A DNA stretch of 64,000 bases from Pseudomonadota bacterium (lineage in GTDB: Bacteria > Pseudomonadota > Gammaproteobacteria > Arenicellales > UBA868): the NCBI GenBank assembly GCA_018661145.1, contig JABJIU010000001.1:3787-67786 (forward strand), given 5' to 3'. Of the stretch, positions 51,870 through 60,761 are shown one piece after another. The notes below the pieces were generated by a model. It did not search any database. It was not told the origin of the DNA and worked only from the letters and a program-made list of their open reading frames with translations. Position 1 is the first letter of the stretch; every line of letters begins with the position of its first letter. Position numbers and translations under genes: made by a program.

Positions 51870-53321
51870 ATGGTTAAGACAGCTGTTGTGGATGAGGTAT
51901 TAGGGGCTTCCGGTCTGGCTCTTCCTGATGATTCGGTTGACTCGGCAAAAGAGGCAGTCGTCACTTTAATTGAGCGCGCATCGGCCCAGGAAAATGGGGC
52001 GGCTAGGGTAGACCGTCGTTTGGTAGACGCCGTCATCGCGGAGCTCGATCAGAAAATCAGTGAGCAGATGGATCAAGTACTGCATCATGAATCGTTCAAG
52101 TCGATCGAATCGGCGTGGCGTCAGCTAGATTTTCTTGTTTCTAGGACAAATTTCCGAGAAAACATCAAGCTACAGGTCTTGGATGTCACAAAAGAGGAGC
52201 TCGCTGAGGATTTTGGGGATGCTTCTGAAATTAGTGACTCAAGTCTCCACAGAATGGTCTATACGGATGAGTACGGTCAGTTCGGAGGCGAGCCGGTTGG
52301 TGCACTGGTCGGCGCCTACGAATTCGGTCCAGGTGAAAAGGACTGCGAATTGCTTAAGTGTATGGCGAATGTTGCAGGCATGGCCCATGCGCCATTTATT
52401 GCTGCAGCTAGCTCCTCTTTCTTGGGTCTGGAGTCCTGGGGTGATCTGTACAAACTCAAAGACCTCGAGTCTGTGTTTGATTCCCCAACATATAGAACGT
52501 GGAACGGGCTACGGGATGTGGAAGACTCGCGTAACGTGTGCCTCACGTTGCCAAGGTTTTTATTGCGCGCACCTTACGGTCCGCAGAATGAGATCGCTGA
52601 TTTTGACTATGAAGAGAATGCGGTGGAAGGGGATGACTTGTGTTGGGGTAATGCGGCATTTGCTTTGGCCACGCGAGTGGTTGATTCCTTCGCCAAGTAC
52701 CGCTGGTGTCCAAACATCATCGGCCCGAAAAGCGGTGGTGCAGTTACGGGTCTCCCGTCCTACGTATACGACCGAGACGGTAAGTTTTTTGTAGCAGGTC
52801 CTGTCGAGATTCCAATCTCAGACCGGCGCGAATATGAGTTTAGCAACTTGGGCTTCGCGCCATTGACGTTGCGTAAGGGGACTGACAACGCGTCGTTCTT
52901 CTCAGCAAACTCAATTCAGAAAACCAAATTTTTTGGATCAGACGCAGAAGCTAAGCAAGCAGAATTGAACTACAAACTCGGGACGCAGCTGCCGTATCTC
53001 TTCGTCGTCACTCGATTGGCCCACTACTTAAAAGTGCTTCAGAGAGAAAACTTAGGAGGTTGGGTATCACGCGGCGAAATAGAGGCGGAGTTGAACCGCT
53101 GGATTAGAAGTTACGTCGCTGACCAGGAAAATGTGCCATCGGCAATGCGGAGCTCGAGACCCTTACGAAACGCAAAAATAGCGGTTTCCGATATTCCCTC
53201 GAGTGCAGGTTGGTTTGCAATTAGCATGGAAGTAACACCGCACTTTAAGTTTATGGGAGCGAACTTCACATTATCACTTACGGGTTCGGTCGAGGCTGGA
53301 GAAGCAGCAGCAGAAGCGTAG
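51870..53321 (+). CDS. tssC: T6SS contractile sheath large subunit TssC
   Basis: A 483-residue TssC/VipB. Diagnostic blocks: FKSIESAWRQLDFLVSRTNFRENIKLQVLDV (76-106), MVYTDEYGQFGGEPVGALVGAYEF (129-152), RFLLRAPYGPQ and ATRVVDSFAKYRWCPNIIGPKSGG, then the C-terminal beta strand FKFMGANFTLSLTG that weaves into the sheath. Full length. It is followed by a 145-bp gap with an elaborate inverted-repeat structure before hcp. Confidence 0.97.
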   Translation: MVKTAVVDEVLGASGLALPDDSVDSAKEAVVTLIERASAQENGAARVDRRLVDAVIAELDQKISEQMDQVLHHESFKSIESAWRQLDFLVSRTNFRENIKLQVLDVTKEELAEDFGDASEISDSSLHRMVYTDEYGQFGGEPVGALVGAYEFGPGEKDCELLKCMANVAGMAHAPFIAAASSSFLGLESWGDLYKLKDLESVFDSPTYRTWNGLRDVEDSRNVCLTLPRFLLRAPYGPQNEIADFDYEENAVEGDDLCWGNAAFALATRVVDSFAKYRWCPNIIGPKSGGAVTGLPSYVYDRDGKFFVAGPVEIPISDRREYEFSNLGFAPLTLRKGTDNASFFSANSIQKTKFFGSDAEAKQAELNYKLGTQLPYLFVVTRLAHYLKVLQRENLGGWVSRGEIEAELNRWIRSYVADQENVPSAMRSSRPLRNAKIAVSDIPSSAGWFAISMEVTPHFKFMGANFTLSLTGSVEAGEAAAEA

Positions 53322-53338
53322 TGGCAACTGTTGACAGC

Positions 53339-53420
53339 ATCAGGAGCGCTGAATTGGGTCTCTAGAAAGTTTCATCCTAGAGTGTGATCCCGGTCACACC
53401 AATTCAGACCAGCTCCTGAT
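53339..53420 (+). promoter_or_regulatory. three-way-junction inverted-repeat element between tssC and hcp
   Basis: Outer stem ATCAGGAGC (53339-53347) with GCTCCTGAT (53412-53420), 9 bp; continued by CTGAATTGG (53349-53357) with CCAATTCAG (53399-53407), 9 bp. Inside are two hairpins with almost no linkers: CTCTAG/CTAGAG (53360-53365 and 53377-53382) and TGTGA/TCACA (53383-53387 and 53394-53398). The whole folds as a three-way junction 46 nt before the hcp start. It may be a structured leader, an RNA-processing site giving a stable hcp transcript, or a DNA cruciform. Confidence 0.7.
53383..53398. promoter_or_regulatory. CRP-like operator TGTGA-N6-TCACA upstream of hcp
   Basis: The 16-bp palindrome tgtgatcccggtcaca matches both half-sites of the E. 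coli CRP consensus exactly. Its centre is 76 bp before the hcp start codon. If used as a class II site (centre at -41.5), transcription would start near 53432. A class III cyclase is encoded 4 kb upstream. It also serves as one arm of the larger folded structure, so the match may be structural instead. Confidence 0.5.
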
Positions 53421-53466
53421 ACCGTACAAATTCGATCGACAACTCTTTTAATGAAGGAGAACTAGT

Positions 53467-53967
53467 TTGGCTTACAACATTTATTTGGAAATAGCGGATA
53501 TTTCTGACGGTGCAAACACAGAAGATAGTATCGGCCAATTCGCCGTAGCGGAACATGAAGATGAAATATCTGTTCTCGAGTTCCATTGGGGAATGTATGT
53601 CCCAACGGATCAGCTTTCAGGTCAGATCACGGGAAACCGTCGGCACCAGCATCTAACGATTAAGAAGCACCTCGACGCTTCATCGCCGCTGCTAGCGCAG
53701 GCCTTAACCAATCCGACGCCTTTAGAATGTACATTCGCATTCTTTAGGCCTGGGGATATCGGAGGAGATGGTGACCCCGAGCCGTTTTATGAAATCGTTA
53801 TTGAGGGAGCGAAAGTGACGAATATTGAAGTATCGTCGCCTAATATCCTAGATCCCGCAAACGATAATATCCCTGCTTATGAATTAGTTACTTTCGCCTA
53901 CAACAAAGTAACGGCATCTCACGAGCCTGGTGGAACGGAGTTTGAGGATACGTGGAGCGGCGAATAA
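53467..53967 (+). CDS. hcp: T6SS tube protein Hcp
   Basis: A 166-residue Hcp-fold protein with TTG start preceded by AAGGAG. It has the typical order: MAYNIYLEIADI opening, a polar turn, TGNRRHQHLTIKKHLDASSPLLAQALTN (the common R-x-H-x-x-x-x-x-x-K-x-x-D-x-x-S-P motif), ECTFAFFRP, YEIVIEGAKVTNIEVS and ELVTFAYNKV. It forms hexameric rings inside the TssBC sheath and is usually the most abundant exported component. It has its own putative regulatory leader upstream and a hairpin downstream. Confidence 0.95.
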   Translation: MAYNIYLEIADISDGANTEDSIGQFAVAEHEDEISVLEFHWGMYVPTDQLSGQITGNRRHQHLTIKKHLDASSPLLAQALTNPTPLECTFAFFRPGDIGGDGDPEPFYEIVIEGAKVTNIEVSSPNILDPANDNIPAYELVTFAYNKVTASHEPGGTEFEDTWSGE

Positions 53968-54002
53968 TAAGCGTAGTTTGATTTCGTTTCTTGCTGAAAA
54001 AC

Positions 54003-54045
54003 ACAGGCTGGCCGGTCTAGAGATCGTCCAGCCTGTTGCTGTTTT
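54003..54045 (+). terminator. hairpin with short T-run after hcp
   Basis: ACAGGCTGG (54003-54011) pairs with CCAGCCTGT (54028-54036) over a 16-nt loop, followed by TGCTGTTTT. It is a plausible partial terminator that would keep hcp mRNA in excess over the downstream baseplate genes. An overlapping 75-codon frame (53930-54157) is not called because it would run through this stem and start inside hcp. Confidence 0.55.
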
Positions 54046-54166
54046 ACGAAACCTGAAAATTAATGAATACTCTAGCTACTTTCTTCGCCATAACGTGTAC
54101 TCATTTTCGGGATCGCTCGTATTGGCGTTGTACGGTAGTCCTAAGAGAGACGTTTGAGTAGGCTCT

Positions 54167-54814
54167 ATGCATCTTAAATTTCAATCGGTATTGGTGATGA
54201 TAATCGTCATCGGTCTTGCTGGATGCATCACGCGCCCAGTCGAGGTTACGAAGCCATTAAAGCTGAGCCAAGTGACGGCGGGTAATTTACCGGAGCAAGC
54301 TGGGGCGCTCACCGTTAACATTGTAGCGGACGACGATCTAAACTGGTTTGGCAATACAAATAACGGATTGATGATAGGATTCCTCCAGGCCAGTAGTCGG
54401 GGCATTATTTCGGAAATTGGAAGAAGCTCGCTTGGTCTTCAGAAGATTCTAGAAGGGGATCTTGATGATCCGGCGATAATAAGTATTGATACTTTCAGGG
54501 TTCAACCAGGATCACGATCAACGATAGTTTTGACTCGTGGCGAGATGTCGAAGCATTTGGCGATCGTTGCCGGCTACTATGACTTAAAGCCCAATAAATC
54601 ACTGCTGGTGTTTGATACATCGATTTTTCTAGATCGAACTTATCATGCAGACCCGTTCGCGCTGTTTCACAACGATACCCCAATGTATGCGCCCTATGAG
54701 CTAATCGATCTCAAATTGGGGTCGGAGGAGATAGATGTAAACGAAACTACATCCACTCTCTTTTGGCTTGAGGCGCCCGGCCTGTTGGGTCGGTTTCTTT
54801 ACAACGTTCCTTGA
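54167..54814 (+). CDS. tssJ: T6SS outer-membrane lipoprotein TssJ
   Basis: A 215-residue lipoprotein. The lipobox IGLAGC gives Cys20. The mature part shows the TssJ transthyretin-like pattern: VNIVADDDLNWFGNTNNGLMIGFLQ, the STIVLTRGEMSKHLAIVAGYYDLK block and an RTYH-DPF segment. It is somewhat longer than average (about 170-190) because of the C-terminal region. TssJ anchors the TssLM complex to the outer membrane. It lies upstream of tssK-tssL-tssM, the canonical order. Confidence 0.9.
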   Translation: MHLKFQSVLVMIIVIGLAGCITRPVEVTKPLKLSQVTAGNLPEQAGALTVNIVADDDLNWFGNTNNGLMIGFLQASSRGIISEIGRSSLGLQKILEGDLDDPAIISIDTFRVQPGSRSTIVLTRGEMSKHLAIVAGYYDLKPNKSLLVFDTSIFLDRTYHADPFALFHNDTPMYAPYELIDLKLGSEEIDVNETTSTLFWLEAPGLLGRFLYNVP

Positions 54815-54933
54815 GCCTGGGTTGGTTTAGGTGCGGAGCTGTCATCGCGCAGCGTTGATTGAAGTGCCGGGCAGCAAGGAGAAACGCTACTTGTCTAGCT
54901 TGATGGACGAACGGCGAACTAGGAGTTGAGACA

Positions 54934-56301
54934 ATGAATTATGGAAGGCAACCGAAATGGTACTCAGGGCAGTTTCTGGAGTCCCAACATCTTCAGTACC
55001 TGACCAATCATGTAGCGCAACTGCAAGGGGAGGCTTTAAAGATCGTACCCAACGAGACCTGGGGCTTCGCTCAATTAGAGCTAGACAATAGCCTGCTTCA
55101 GGCGGGAACACTGCGTATCAAGGCAATGACCGCGGTTACGCAGGATGGTACGTTTGTGGAGTTCCCCGGGAACTGCAAGGCGCCGGATCTCCAATTTTCC
55201 GACCAGTGGACAGATTCAGCTAGGCCACTGGAGGTCTATCTCGGTCTTAGGCGCTATAACCCCTCTGCTCCCAACGTAGCGGCTGGCGACAGCGGTGGGC
55301 GGAGCAGCAACAGTGCTCCACTTGAGTTACTCGACTTCAACGACGCCGACCGATCCGTGAAGGTTGACCTAATCGAATACAACATTCGATTGTTCACAAA
55401 TTATGATGTAGACGCTGCAAGTGATTACGAGTTGTTACATGTTGCGCGTCTCACCATGGATGATAGCGTTGTTCAACATGATCCTCAGTTTTCTTTCCCA
55501 ACTAGTAATTTACGAGGTTCTGATGTGTTGGAGTCGCTTGCCCAGCAGTTTTATCAACAGGTGATGGCTACGGCACGGGGGTTGGAGGAGATTAAAAATA
55601 CGTTCAACGGTAGTTCAATGGAGTACGGCAGGCGCGAGGCACGGTTGATGGCTGGTATGCAAGCGTTGAGTGAATGCACCGCAAGTATGAGGCATCAGAT
55701 GGGCAACCCTTTCGTGCATCCCGCCGCCCTTTTTGGAGCCGTGAATATTCTGATCTCCAGGCTTAGTGCGTTTTCAGACCTCATCGACCTTACCGGGAGT
55801 TATCGTGGCGGGTCTTCAGAGTTACTTAATTATGATCATGGGAATCCTGCGGCGTGCTTCCGGAGAGCGCTCGAGTTAATTCCAATCCTCCTTGATGAGC
55901 TGACGCCTACCCCCAGGCTTGTCGTGCCATTCGTGAATGTCGGTGGAGAGCGCCTATATACCGAAGTACCATCTCATTTTTTCGGGGACAACGTTGATTT
56001 CTTTCTAATGATCGAAAGTTCGGACGAGGAAAACTCATGGGTTCCAGGTTTTCAGTCCAATGTTCGAATAGCGGCTGAGAGCGAAATGAAAGATCTGATT
56101 CGCTTCTCACTATCTGGCCTGCCATGCCAGTTTTCACCATCTCGGCCCGCCGGTGCGCCAATTCGAGAGAAGGCATTCTTTTTTAAATTGAACACTCATT
56201 CAAAGGTTTGGAGAACAATTGCGGATGAGCGAGACATCGCGATTGAGTGGAAGGAAATTCCGGCTGAGGTCTCAGTCGAGCTCGTCGCGGTTCAGAAGTA
56301 G
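54934..56301 (+). CDS. tssK: T6SS baseplate subunit TssK
   Basis: A 455-residue TssK/ImpJ. The start YGRQPKWYSGQFLESQHLQYLTNH is the family signature (W-x-x-G-x-F-L-x-x-Q-H-x-Q), and the C-terminal receptor-binding-like part RAGAPIREKAFFFKLNTHSKVWRTIADERDIAIEW, with YFxL-N type motif, is clear. It connects the baseplate to TssL and TssM. It is preceded by a GAG-rich ribosome site. Confidence 0.93.
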   Translation: MNYGRQPKWYSGQFLESQHLQYLTNHVAQLQGEALKIVPNETWGFAQLELDNSLLQAGTLRIKAMTAVTQDGTFVEFPGNCKAPDLQFSDQWTDSARPLEVYLGLRRYNPSAPNVAAGDSGGRSSNSAPLELLDFNDADRSVKVDLIEYNIRLFTNYDVDAASDYELLHVARLTMDDSVVQHDPQFSFPTSNLRGSDVLESLAQQFYQQVMATARGLEEIKNTFNGSSMEYGRREARLMAGMQALSECTASMRHQMGNPFVHPAALFGAVNILISRLSAFSDLIDLTGSYRGGSSELLNYDHGNPAACFRRALELIPILLDELTPTPRLVVPFVNVGGERLYTEVPSHFFGDNVDFFLMIESSDEENSWVPGFQSNVRIAAESEMKDLIRFSLSGLPCQFSPSRPAGAPIREKAFFFKLNTHSKVWRTIADERDIAIEWKEIPAEVSVELVAVQK

Positions 56302-56313
56302 GAAAAGATAAAA

Positions 56314-57087
56314 ATGTTGCTTATCGAATGTTTCCATCCGGTACTCAGTCTTGTAGAGAGCCTTCAACGTGATGCGGCGGAGCCCGCTGTGGCTGGTGAT
56401 CTGGAACGGCGCTGCACGGATGCGTTCGAGCGTTCTGAGACCGAGGCTAAGGATGCCGGGCACGGAATATTAACGATTGAGGCGGCTAAGTTTTCTTTCG
56501 CGGTCCTCATCGACGAGCTCTTGATGTCGGAAGAAGGCCGCCTGGGTGGGGATTGGAAAAAGCACCTGCTTCAAGAAAAATTTTTTGGAACGCGAACTGG
56601 CGGTGATTGGATGTTTGCAGAGATGCAGAAGGTGCTTGACCCGCTCCCCGAGAACTTTGATATTCAATTGGTATACCTAAGTTGCTTAGACACAGGTTTG
56701 GTTGCGGCACTCCACAAAGATCTCGCGTCTGTCGATGAAGTAAAACATCGTCTTCGGGAATCAGTCCATCTACTCCGGCGTGCTGGGTCTAATGACCGAG
56801 TGCTGTGTCCTAGCGCATATCGTGGTTTGGGACAACGTGGAACGGTGAATCGAGCCAAGCGACGCGGAGGGCTCTTCACAGCAAACCTTGTCGGGGCCCT
56901 GGTAGTCCTAGCCTTCTTTATTTACTACTCAAGCTCGATAACGCAGGTTGTTGATTCAACCGCGACGCACGGCGTCCTTCAAACAGGTCCAATGGATGAT
57001 TCGGTAAGTGGGCACGCGCAAAACGAATTTGGGGCCTGGGTTGACGGGGCTTCCGCCTGGATTGGGGGAGTTTTCGGTAGGGAATAG
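56314..57087 (+). CDS. tssL: T6SS membrane protein TssL (DotU-like)
   Basis: A 257-residue TssL without a peptidoglycan-binding extension. The cytoplasmic domain carries the DotU pattern (AKFSFAVLIDELLMSEEGRLGGDWKKHLLQEKFFGTRTGGDWMFAEM; VYLSCLDTGLVAAL), and one helix (about 187-207, ANLVGALVVLAFFIYYSSSI) anchors it with a short periplasmic tail. It pairs with TssM in the inner membrane. Confidence 0.92.
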   Translation: MLLIECFHPVLSLVESLQRDAAEPAVAGDLERRCTDAFERSETEAKDAGHGILTIEAAKFSFAVLIDELLMSEEGRLGGDWKKHLLQEKFFGTRTGGDWMFAEMQKVLDPLPENFDIQLVYLSCLDTGLVAALHKDLASVDEVKHRLRESVHLLRRAGSNDRVLCPSAYRGLGQRGTVNRAKRRGGLFTANLVGALVVLAFFIYYSSSITQVVDSTATHGVLQTGPMDDSVSGHAQNEFGAWVDGASAWIGGVFGRE

Positions 57088-57113
57088 CCTGGTGACCAGG
57101 CTGCTTGTTTTCT
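57086..57113 (+). terminator. hairpin between tssL and tssM
   Basis: AGCCTGG (57086-57092), TGA loop, CCAGGCT (57096-57102), then GCTTGTTTTCT. It begins in the tssL stop codon. It may attenuate tssM transcription, or stabilise the upstream mRNA end. Confidence 0.5.
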
Positions 57114-57170
57114 CCAAACGACCTTTTCAGCCAGAGGAACGAGTGCGGCATCTAGTCTTACGGTAAGCGA

Positions 57171-60100
57171 ATGAAAATTTTTAAATGGTTTTTAATCATC
57201 CTGCTGATCGCGGCGATCAGTTTAGGGATTCTTGTCGTGATGCTAGGCCTGGGTTATCCCGAACAGTCTGCGTTTCGGGCCGTAGCTTATTTCATCCTGG
57301 CCGTAGTTGCGTTTTTCGTTTTAAGACGTCTCTTAAATCGGTGGCGAGCCAAACGCAAAGCCAAACAGCTTCTCGACGTTGAACCAAGAGAGAAATCCCT
57401 ACTCGCTCGTCTTGGTTTCTCAAGAGACGGGAGTGAGGATCGTTTTCGTCAACTCCAGAAAGCTCTGCGTCGGCGAATTGGCCGCGGTGGTGAATACCAG
57501 ATTCCTTGGTACGTTGAGTTTGAATGTGAATCAGGGGACTTTCGACGTTACCTGAAGCGAAATAACAATAACGCCGCGCTGGAGATCGGACCCGACATCT
57601 CTTCAGGGTCCGCGCTCGATATTGACGTTCTTGACTCATTCCTGTGCCTCTCGTGCGGACCTGAAATCGTCAAAAGTGGGAGCGCTGGTAAGGTTTGGCG
57701 GGATCTATTGCTCGGATTAAACCGGTATCGGGAGCAGCGTCCGTTAGAAGGGGTAATAGTTTCGGCACCTGTGGGCCTGCTAATGGGTTCCGGCGATCGG
57801 CTGCACGATACTGGTCGATCTGTTAATGACTTGGTCCAGAGTGCAATCCGAGTTCTGCGTATCCAAGTACCGGTATTCTTAGTCGTTACAGACTTGTGGC
57901 AGCTCGAGGGTTTTGAGGAATTTAGTCATCTTTTATCCGAAGGAGAACGAGGTCAAGCGTTTGGCGCAGGATTTGGCCAGGAGGATGTACATCTCTTAAG
58001 CTCAGATGGAGGATTGCAGCGTTTCTCTGCGGACGTAATCAGCGAGCTTGGAAAGGTAATAGAGAATAAGATTGCCTTGAACGTTGCGGAAGGAAACCAA
58101 AGCGATGTTTCGACGGTTGCTCTAATTCGACTCCAGTCACAGATTTCCAGCATCGAAAAAAATCTCGGAACCCTTGTAGAGACAATTTCGGGAAGTGAAT
58201 TGCAGCGGGTTCGGCCGAACTTTCGGGGAGTGTATTTTCTAAGCTTCGCGCCGCGGCAAAGTCTCCAGGACCAGCAACGTCCGACCGCATCCGTTTTTTA
58301 CCAAGAGTTAATCGACAGAATACTCCCCCAGGAAAGTGGGGCGACAACGACTCTCGAGTTCGCAGAAAGACTGTTTCGCGGGGCCCGGAGAAGGGTTTTA
58401 AATCGATTTGGGATTGCTTGGGTAGTGATCGCGCTTGTCATCGCGGTTGAAGGCTCATTAGATCTTCGGTCTTTGAATCTACTCCGTTCTGATTTTCTCG
58501 CTTTCGCCCCGACCGTTGACGCCAATTATGAAGTTAATTTAATTAAACAACTGGATCATAAAAGAGCGCTGATCGACACCATGGAGGCTGAGATCGCAGC
58601 GTATGTTGAGCCTCCAATTCCGATCCCTTGGCTGGGGATACCGAGTGACCAGACGACGGTTGAGGAGATGAAAGGGGAGTGGGCCGATCAGGCCAAGAGG
58701 CTACTGTCGATCCTCGACCAGGAGCAGTTCGATAGTGTTCGCGCAGTAAAAAGCGAATATATGTTAGCGCTGCAAAGTGAAACCCAGAGGCTGCTCACCT
58801 CTCCCGCATTGGACCCTCGACAGAATTCCGCCTTCTCAAAGCTCGGGCAAGTGATTAAAAACTCGATGGACCGGATCAATGTGATCCGCGCAATCGAGGA
58901 CAAACGATCCCTGCGCGAAATCCTTGAAATGCCTAACCCATTTGGGGAGGGGTCTTCATATAACTTAACCCGGAATGACCCAGAATTAGCGGCAATGGTC
59001 TTTACGGCATTTATTTATAGCAAGGTGTGGGATAAGTACTCGAGCGAACCAGCGTCACTTTCCGAGAGGAGGGAGTTTTGGACTGCATCATTCCAGAATC
59101 TCGTCTCAGGAATCGATCCTAAATTGACGTGGCTGCTCTATCTTGCAAATGATGAATTAATAAAGGTGAAACCCGAGGTAACTAGCGCGGACCTTTGGGG
59201 AGGCACCCCGCCCGCCATCGCGCAAATAGTTCAACCGGTGTGGAGTGATGAAGGAGTTGGATTTATTACTAGCTTCTTTAAACAAGTACGCAAGACCGGT
59301 ACTACAGGCGCATGGCTTGATGAGGCAGAAGGCGAAATACAGAAAGATTTCTTCAAACGTCGAATCCAGGTTTGGACCGATTACGCGGAGACAGTCCTGC
59401 TAGGCAACGGCCAACTGACTAATCGGGAAATGGCGCAGGGAAATATTATTCAGATGGCGTCGGCGCGTCGAAATCCTTATCGATCTGCACTGCGGATTAT
59501 CGCCGAGGAGAACCAAGAGTCTTTCTTCCCGGACCAGCGGCCAGATTGGCTAGAGTTGACTCTCTTTCACAGAAAAATTGAACTCCTTGGAGGCGATGAA
59601 GGGGGTGGTGGGCCGAGCAAAACACTGACCAAACTTGGTCTGAAAATGCTTGGTGCATTTGGTGCGGTGGGTAAGGCAGTGAGCAAGGAGGCCAAAAAAG
59701 GGGTAAAGACTAAGAAAAAACTCGATAAAGAGAAGGGAGGACCTGCCCGAGACGAACAACTTGAGAATGCGGCAAAAGAATATAAGGATAACTACCTTCC
59801 CGCATTGGAACTGATCGCGTTTTCTGCCGACAGCCGTACGGCATCTTTTGCCACAATCACTGATCGCTTCCTATCTGGCGATGACCCAGGATCCGGTAAG
59901 ACGGCATTAGCCTCGGGTTACAAGTCAATTCGCAGCCTTGAGATGATGTTAGGACTTCGGGACAAATACTCTCGTATCTATTGGGACCTCGTTTCTGCCC
60001 CGATCCATGTCAGTGAGGACTATCTTTTGGAAGAGGCCGCATGTCAGACAGACGCCCTCTGGAGAGAGGAAGTGCTGGCTGGGATGGATAATGTCCCCGA

Positions 60101-60761
60101 AAATGCCAAGTTCTCAAAGCTATTCCAAGAGGGCGGGCTCGCATGGACTTTTCTAGATGGAAAGCTCAAACCATTTATCAAGACCAGTCCCGGGGTCGGG
60201 CTTGTCCCGCGGGAAGTCGGAAAACACACTCTTCCTCTGACCGAAACCTTTTTTGAATTCTTGTCGGCCGGCCGCCTGGGACTCCAGTCGATGCAGAATA
60301 CCTATCCCACTCAGCTTTTGACCCGACCGGTGATGGTAAACAAGCAGGCATTATTAAAACCAGTGAAAACCACTATGACGCTGCTCTGTGACAATGGTAA
60401 AACGCGACAACGGTTGGTTAATCAAAACTTCTTAACTCAGGGTCAGATCGAATGGTCAAATGCATGCTCCGATTTCCGTCTTGATATAGATTTTGGGATA
60501 TTTGAGTTACGCAAGGTCTATAAAGGTCTGCGCGGTTATCCCGCATTCCTTGAAGGGTTCGAAAGCGACCGATTGCGGCTTACCAAAGATGATTTCCCGG
60601 AGTATTCAAGAGTTTTTAAGCAACAGCGGTTGGGTTATATCGATCTAGAGTATGAAATCATAGGCAAGGATGCAGTAATCAAAGCGGCACAGGAGCGTCC
60701 CACGAATACTCCCCCCCATATAGCAACATGTTGGCCGACCGAGGGACGAGATGCCAGTTGA
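57171..60761 (+). CDS. tssM: T6SS membrane protein TssM (IcmF) without a Walker A motif
   Basis: A 1196-residue IcmF/TssM. Helices lie at about 2-22 and 32-52, and a third at about 412-430 (IAWVVIALVIAVEG), followed by the long periplasmic region and the C-terminal DUF1215-like part. The cytoplasmic domain follows the usual PWY opening (IPWYVEFECESGDFRRY, about 110), but the expected G-P-P-G-S-G-K-T P-loop is absent and replaced by an acidic stretch; the later FLVVTDLWQLEGF strand is kept. So ATP binding by this domain is unlikely. Length is normal. It overlaps the next gene by 11 bp. Confidence 0.92.
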   Translation: MKIFKWFLIILLIAAISLGILVVMLGLGYPEQSAFRAVAYFILAVVAFFVLRRLLNRWRAKRKAKQLLDVEPREKSLLARLGFSRDGSEDRFRQLQKALRRRIGRGGEYQIPWYVEFECESGDFRRYLKRNNNNAALEIGPDISSGSALDIDVLDSFLCLSCGPEIVKSGSAGKVWRDLLLGLNRYREQRPLEGVIVSAPVGLLMGSGDRLHDTGRSVNDLVQSAIRVLRIQVPVFLVVTDLWQLEGFEEFSHLLSEGERGQAFGAGFGQEDVHLLSSDGGLQRFSADVISELGKVIENKIALNVAEGNQSDVSTVALIRLQSQISSIEKNLGTLVETISGSELQRVRPNFRGVYFLSFAPRQSLQDQQRPTASVFYQELIDRILPQESGATTTLEFAERLFRGARRRVLNRFGIAWVVIALVIAVEGSLDLRSLNLLRSDFLAFAPTVDANYEVNLIKQLDHKRALIDTMEAEIAAYVEPPIPIPWLGIPSDQTTVEEMKGEWADQAKRLLSILDQEQFDSVRAVKSEYMLALQSETQRLLTSPALDPRQNSAFSKLGQVIKNSMDRINVIRAIEDKRSLREILEMPNPFGEGSSYNLTRNDPELAAMVFTAFIYSKVWDKYSSEPASLSERREFWTASFQNLVSGIDPKLTWLLYLANDELIKVKPEVTSADLWGGTPPAIAQIVQPVWSDEGVGFITSFFKQVRKTGTTGAWLDEAEGEIQKDFFKRRIQVWTDYAETVLLGNGQLTNREMAQGNIIQMASARRNPYRSALRIIAEENQESFFPDQRPDWLELTLFHRKIELLGGDEGGGGPSKTLTKLGLKMLGAFGAVGKAVSKEAKKGVKTKKKLDKEKGGPARDEQLENAAKEYKDNYLPALELIAFSADSRTASFATITDRFLSGDDPGSGKTALASGYKSIRSLEMMLGLRDKYSRIYWDLVSAPIHVSEDYLLEEAACQTDALWREEVLAGMDNVPENAKFSKLFQEGGLAWTFLDGKLKPFIKTSPGVGLVPREVGKHTLPLTETFFEFLSAGRLGLQSMQNTYPTQLLTRPVMVNKQALLKPVKTTMTLLCDNGKTRQRLVNQNFLTQGQIEWSNACSDFRLDIDFGIFELRKVYKGLRGYPAFLEGFESDRLRLTKDDFPEYSRVFKQQRLGYIDLEYEIIGKDAVIKAAQERPTNTPPHIATCWPTEGRDAS

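Noticed and set aside
53930..54157. 75-codon frame after hcp
   Set aside because: It starts inside hcp and crosses a terminator-like hairpin; no family match seen. A start at TTG 53978 has no ribosome site.
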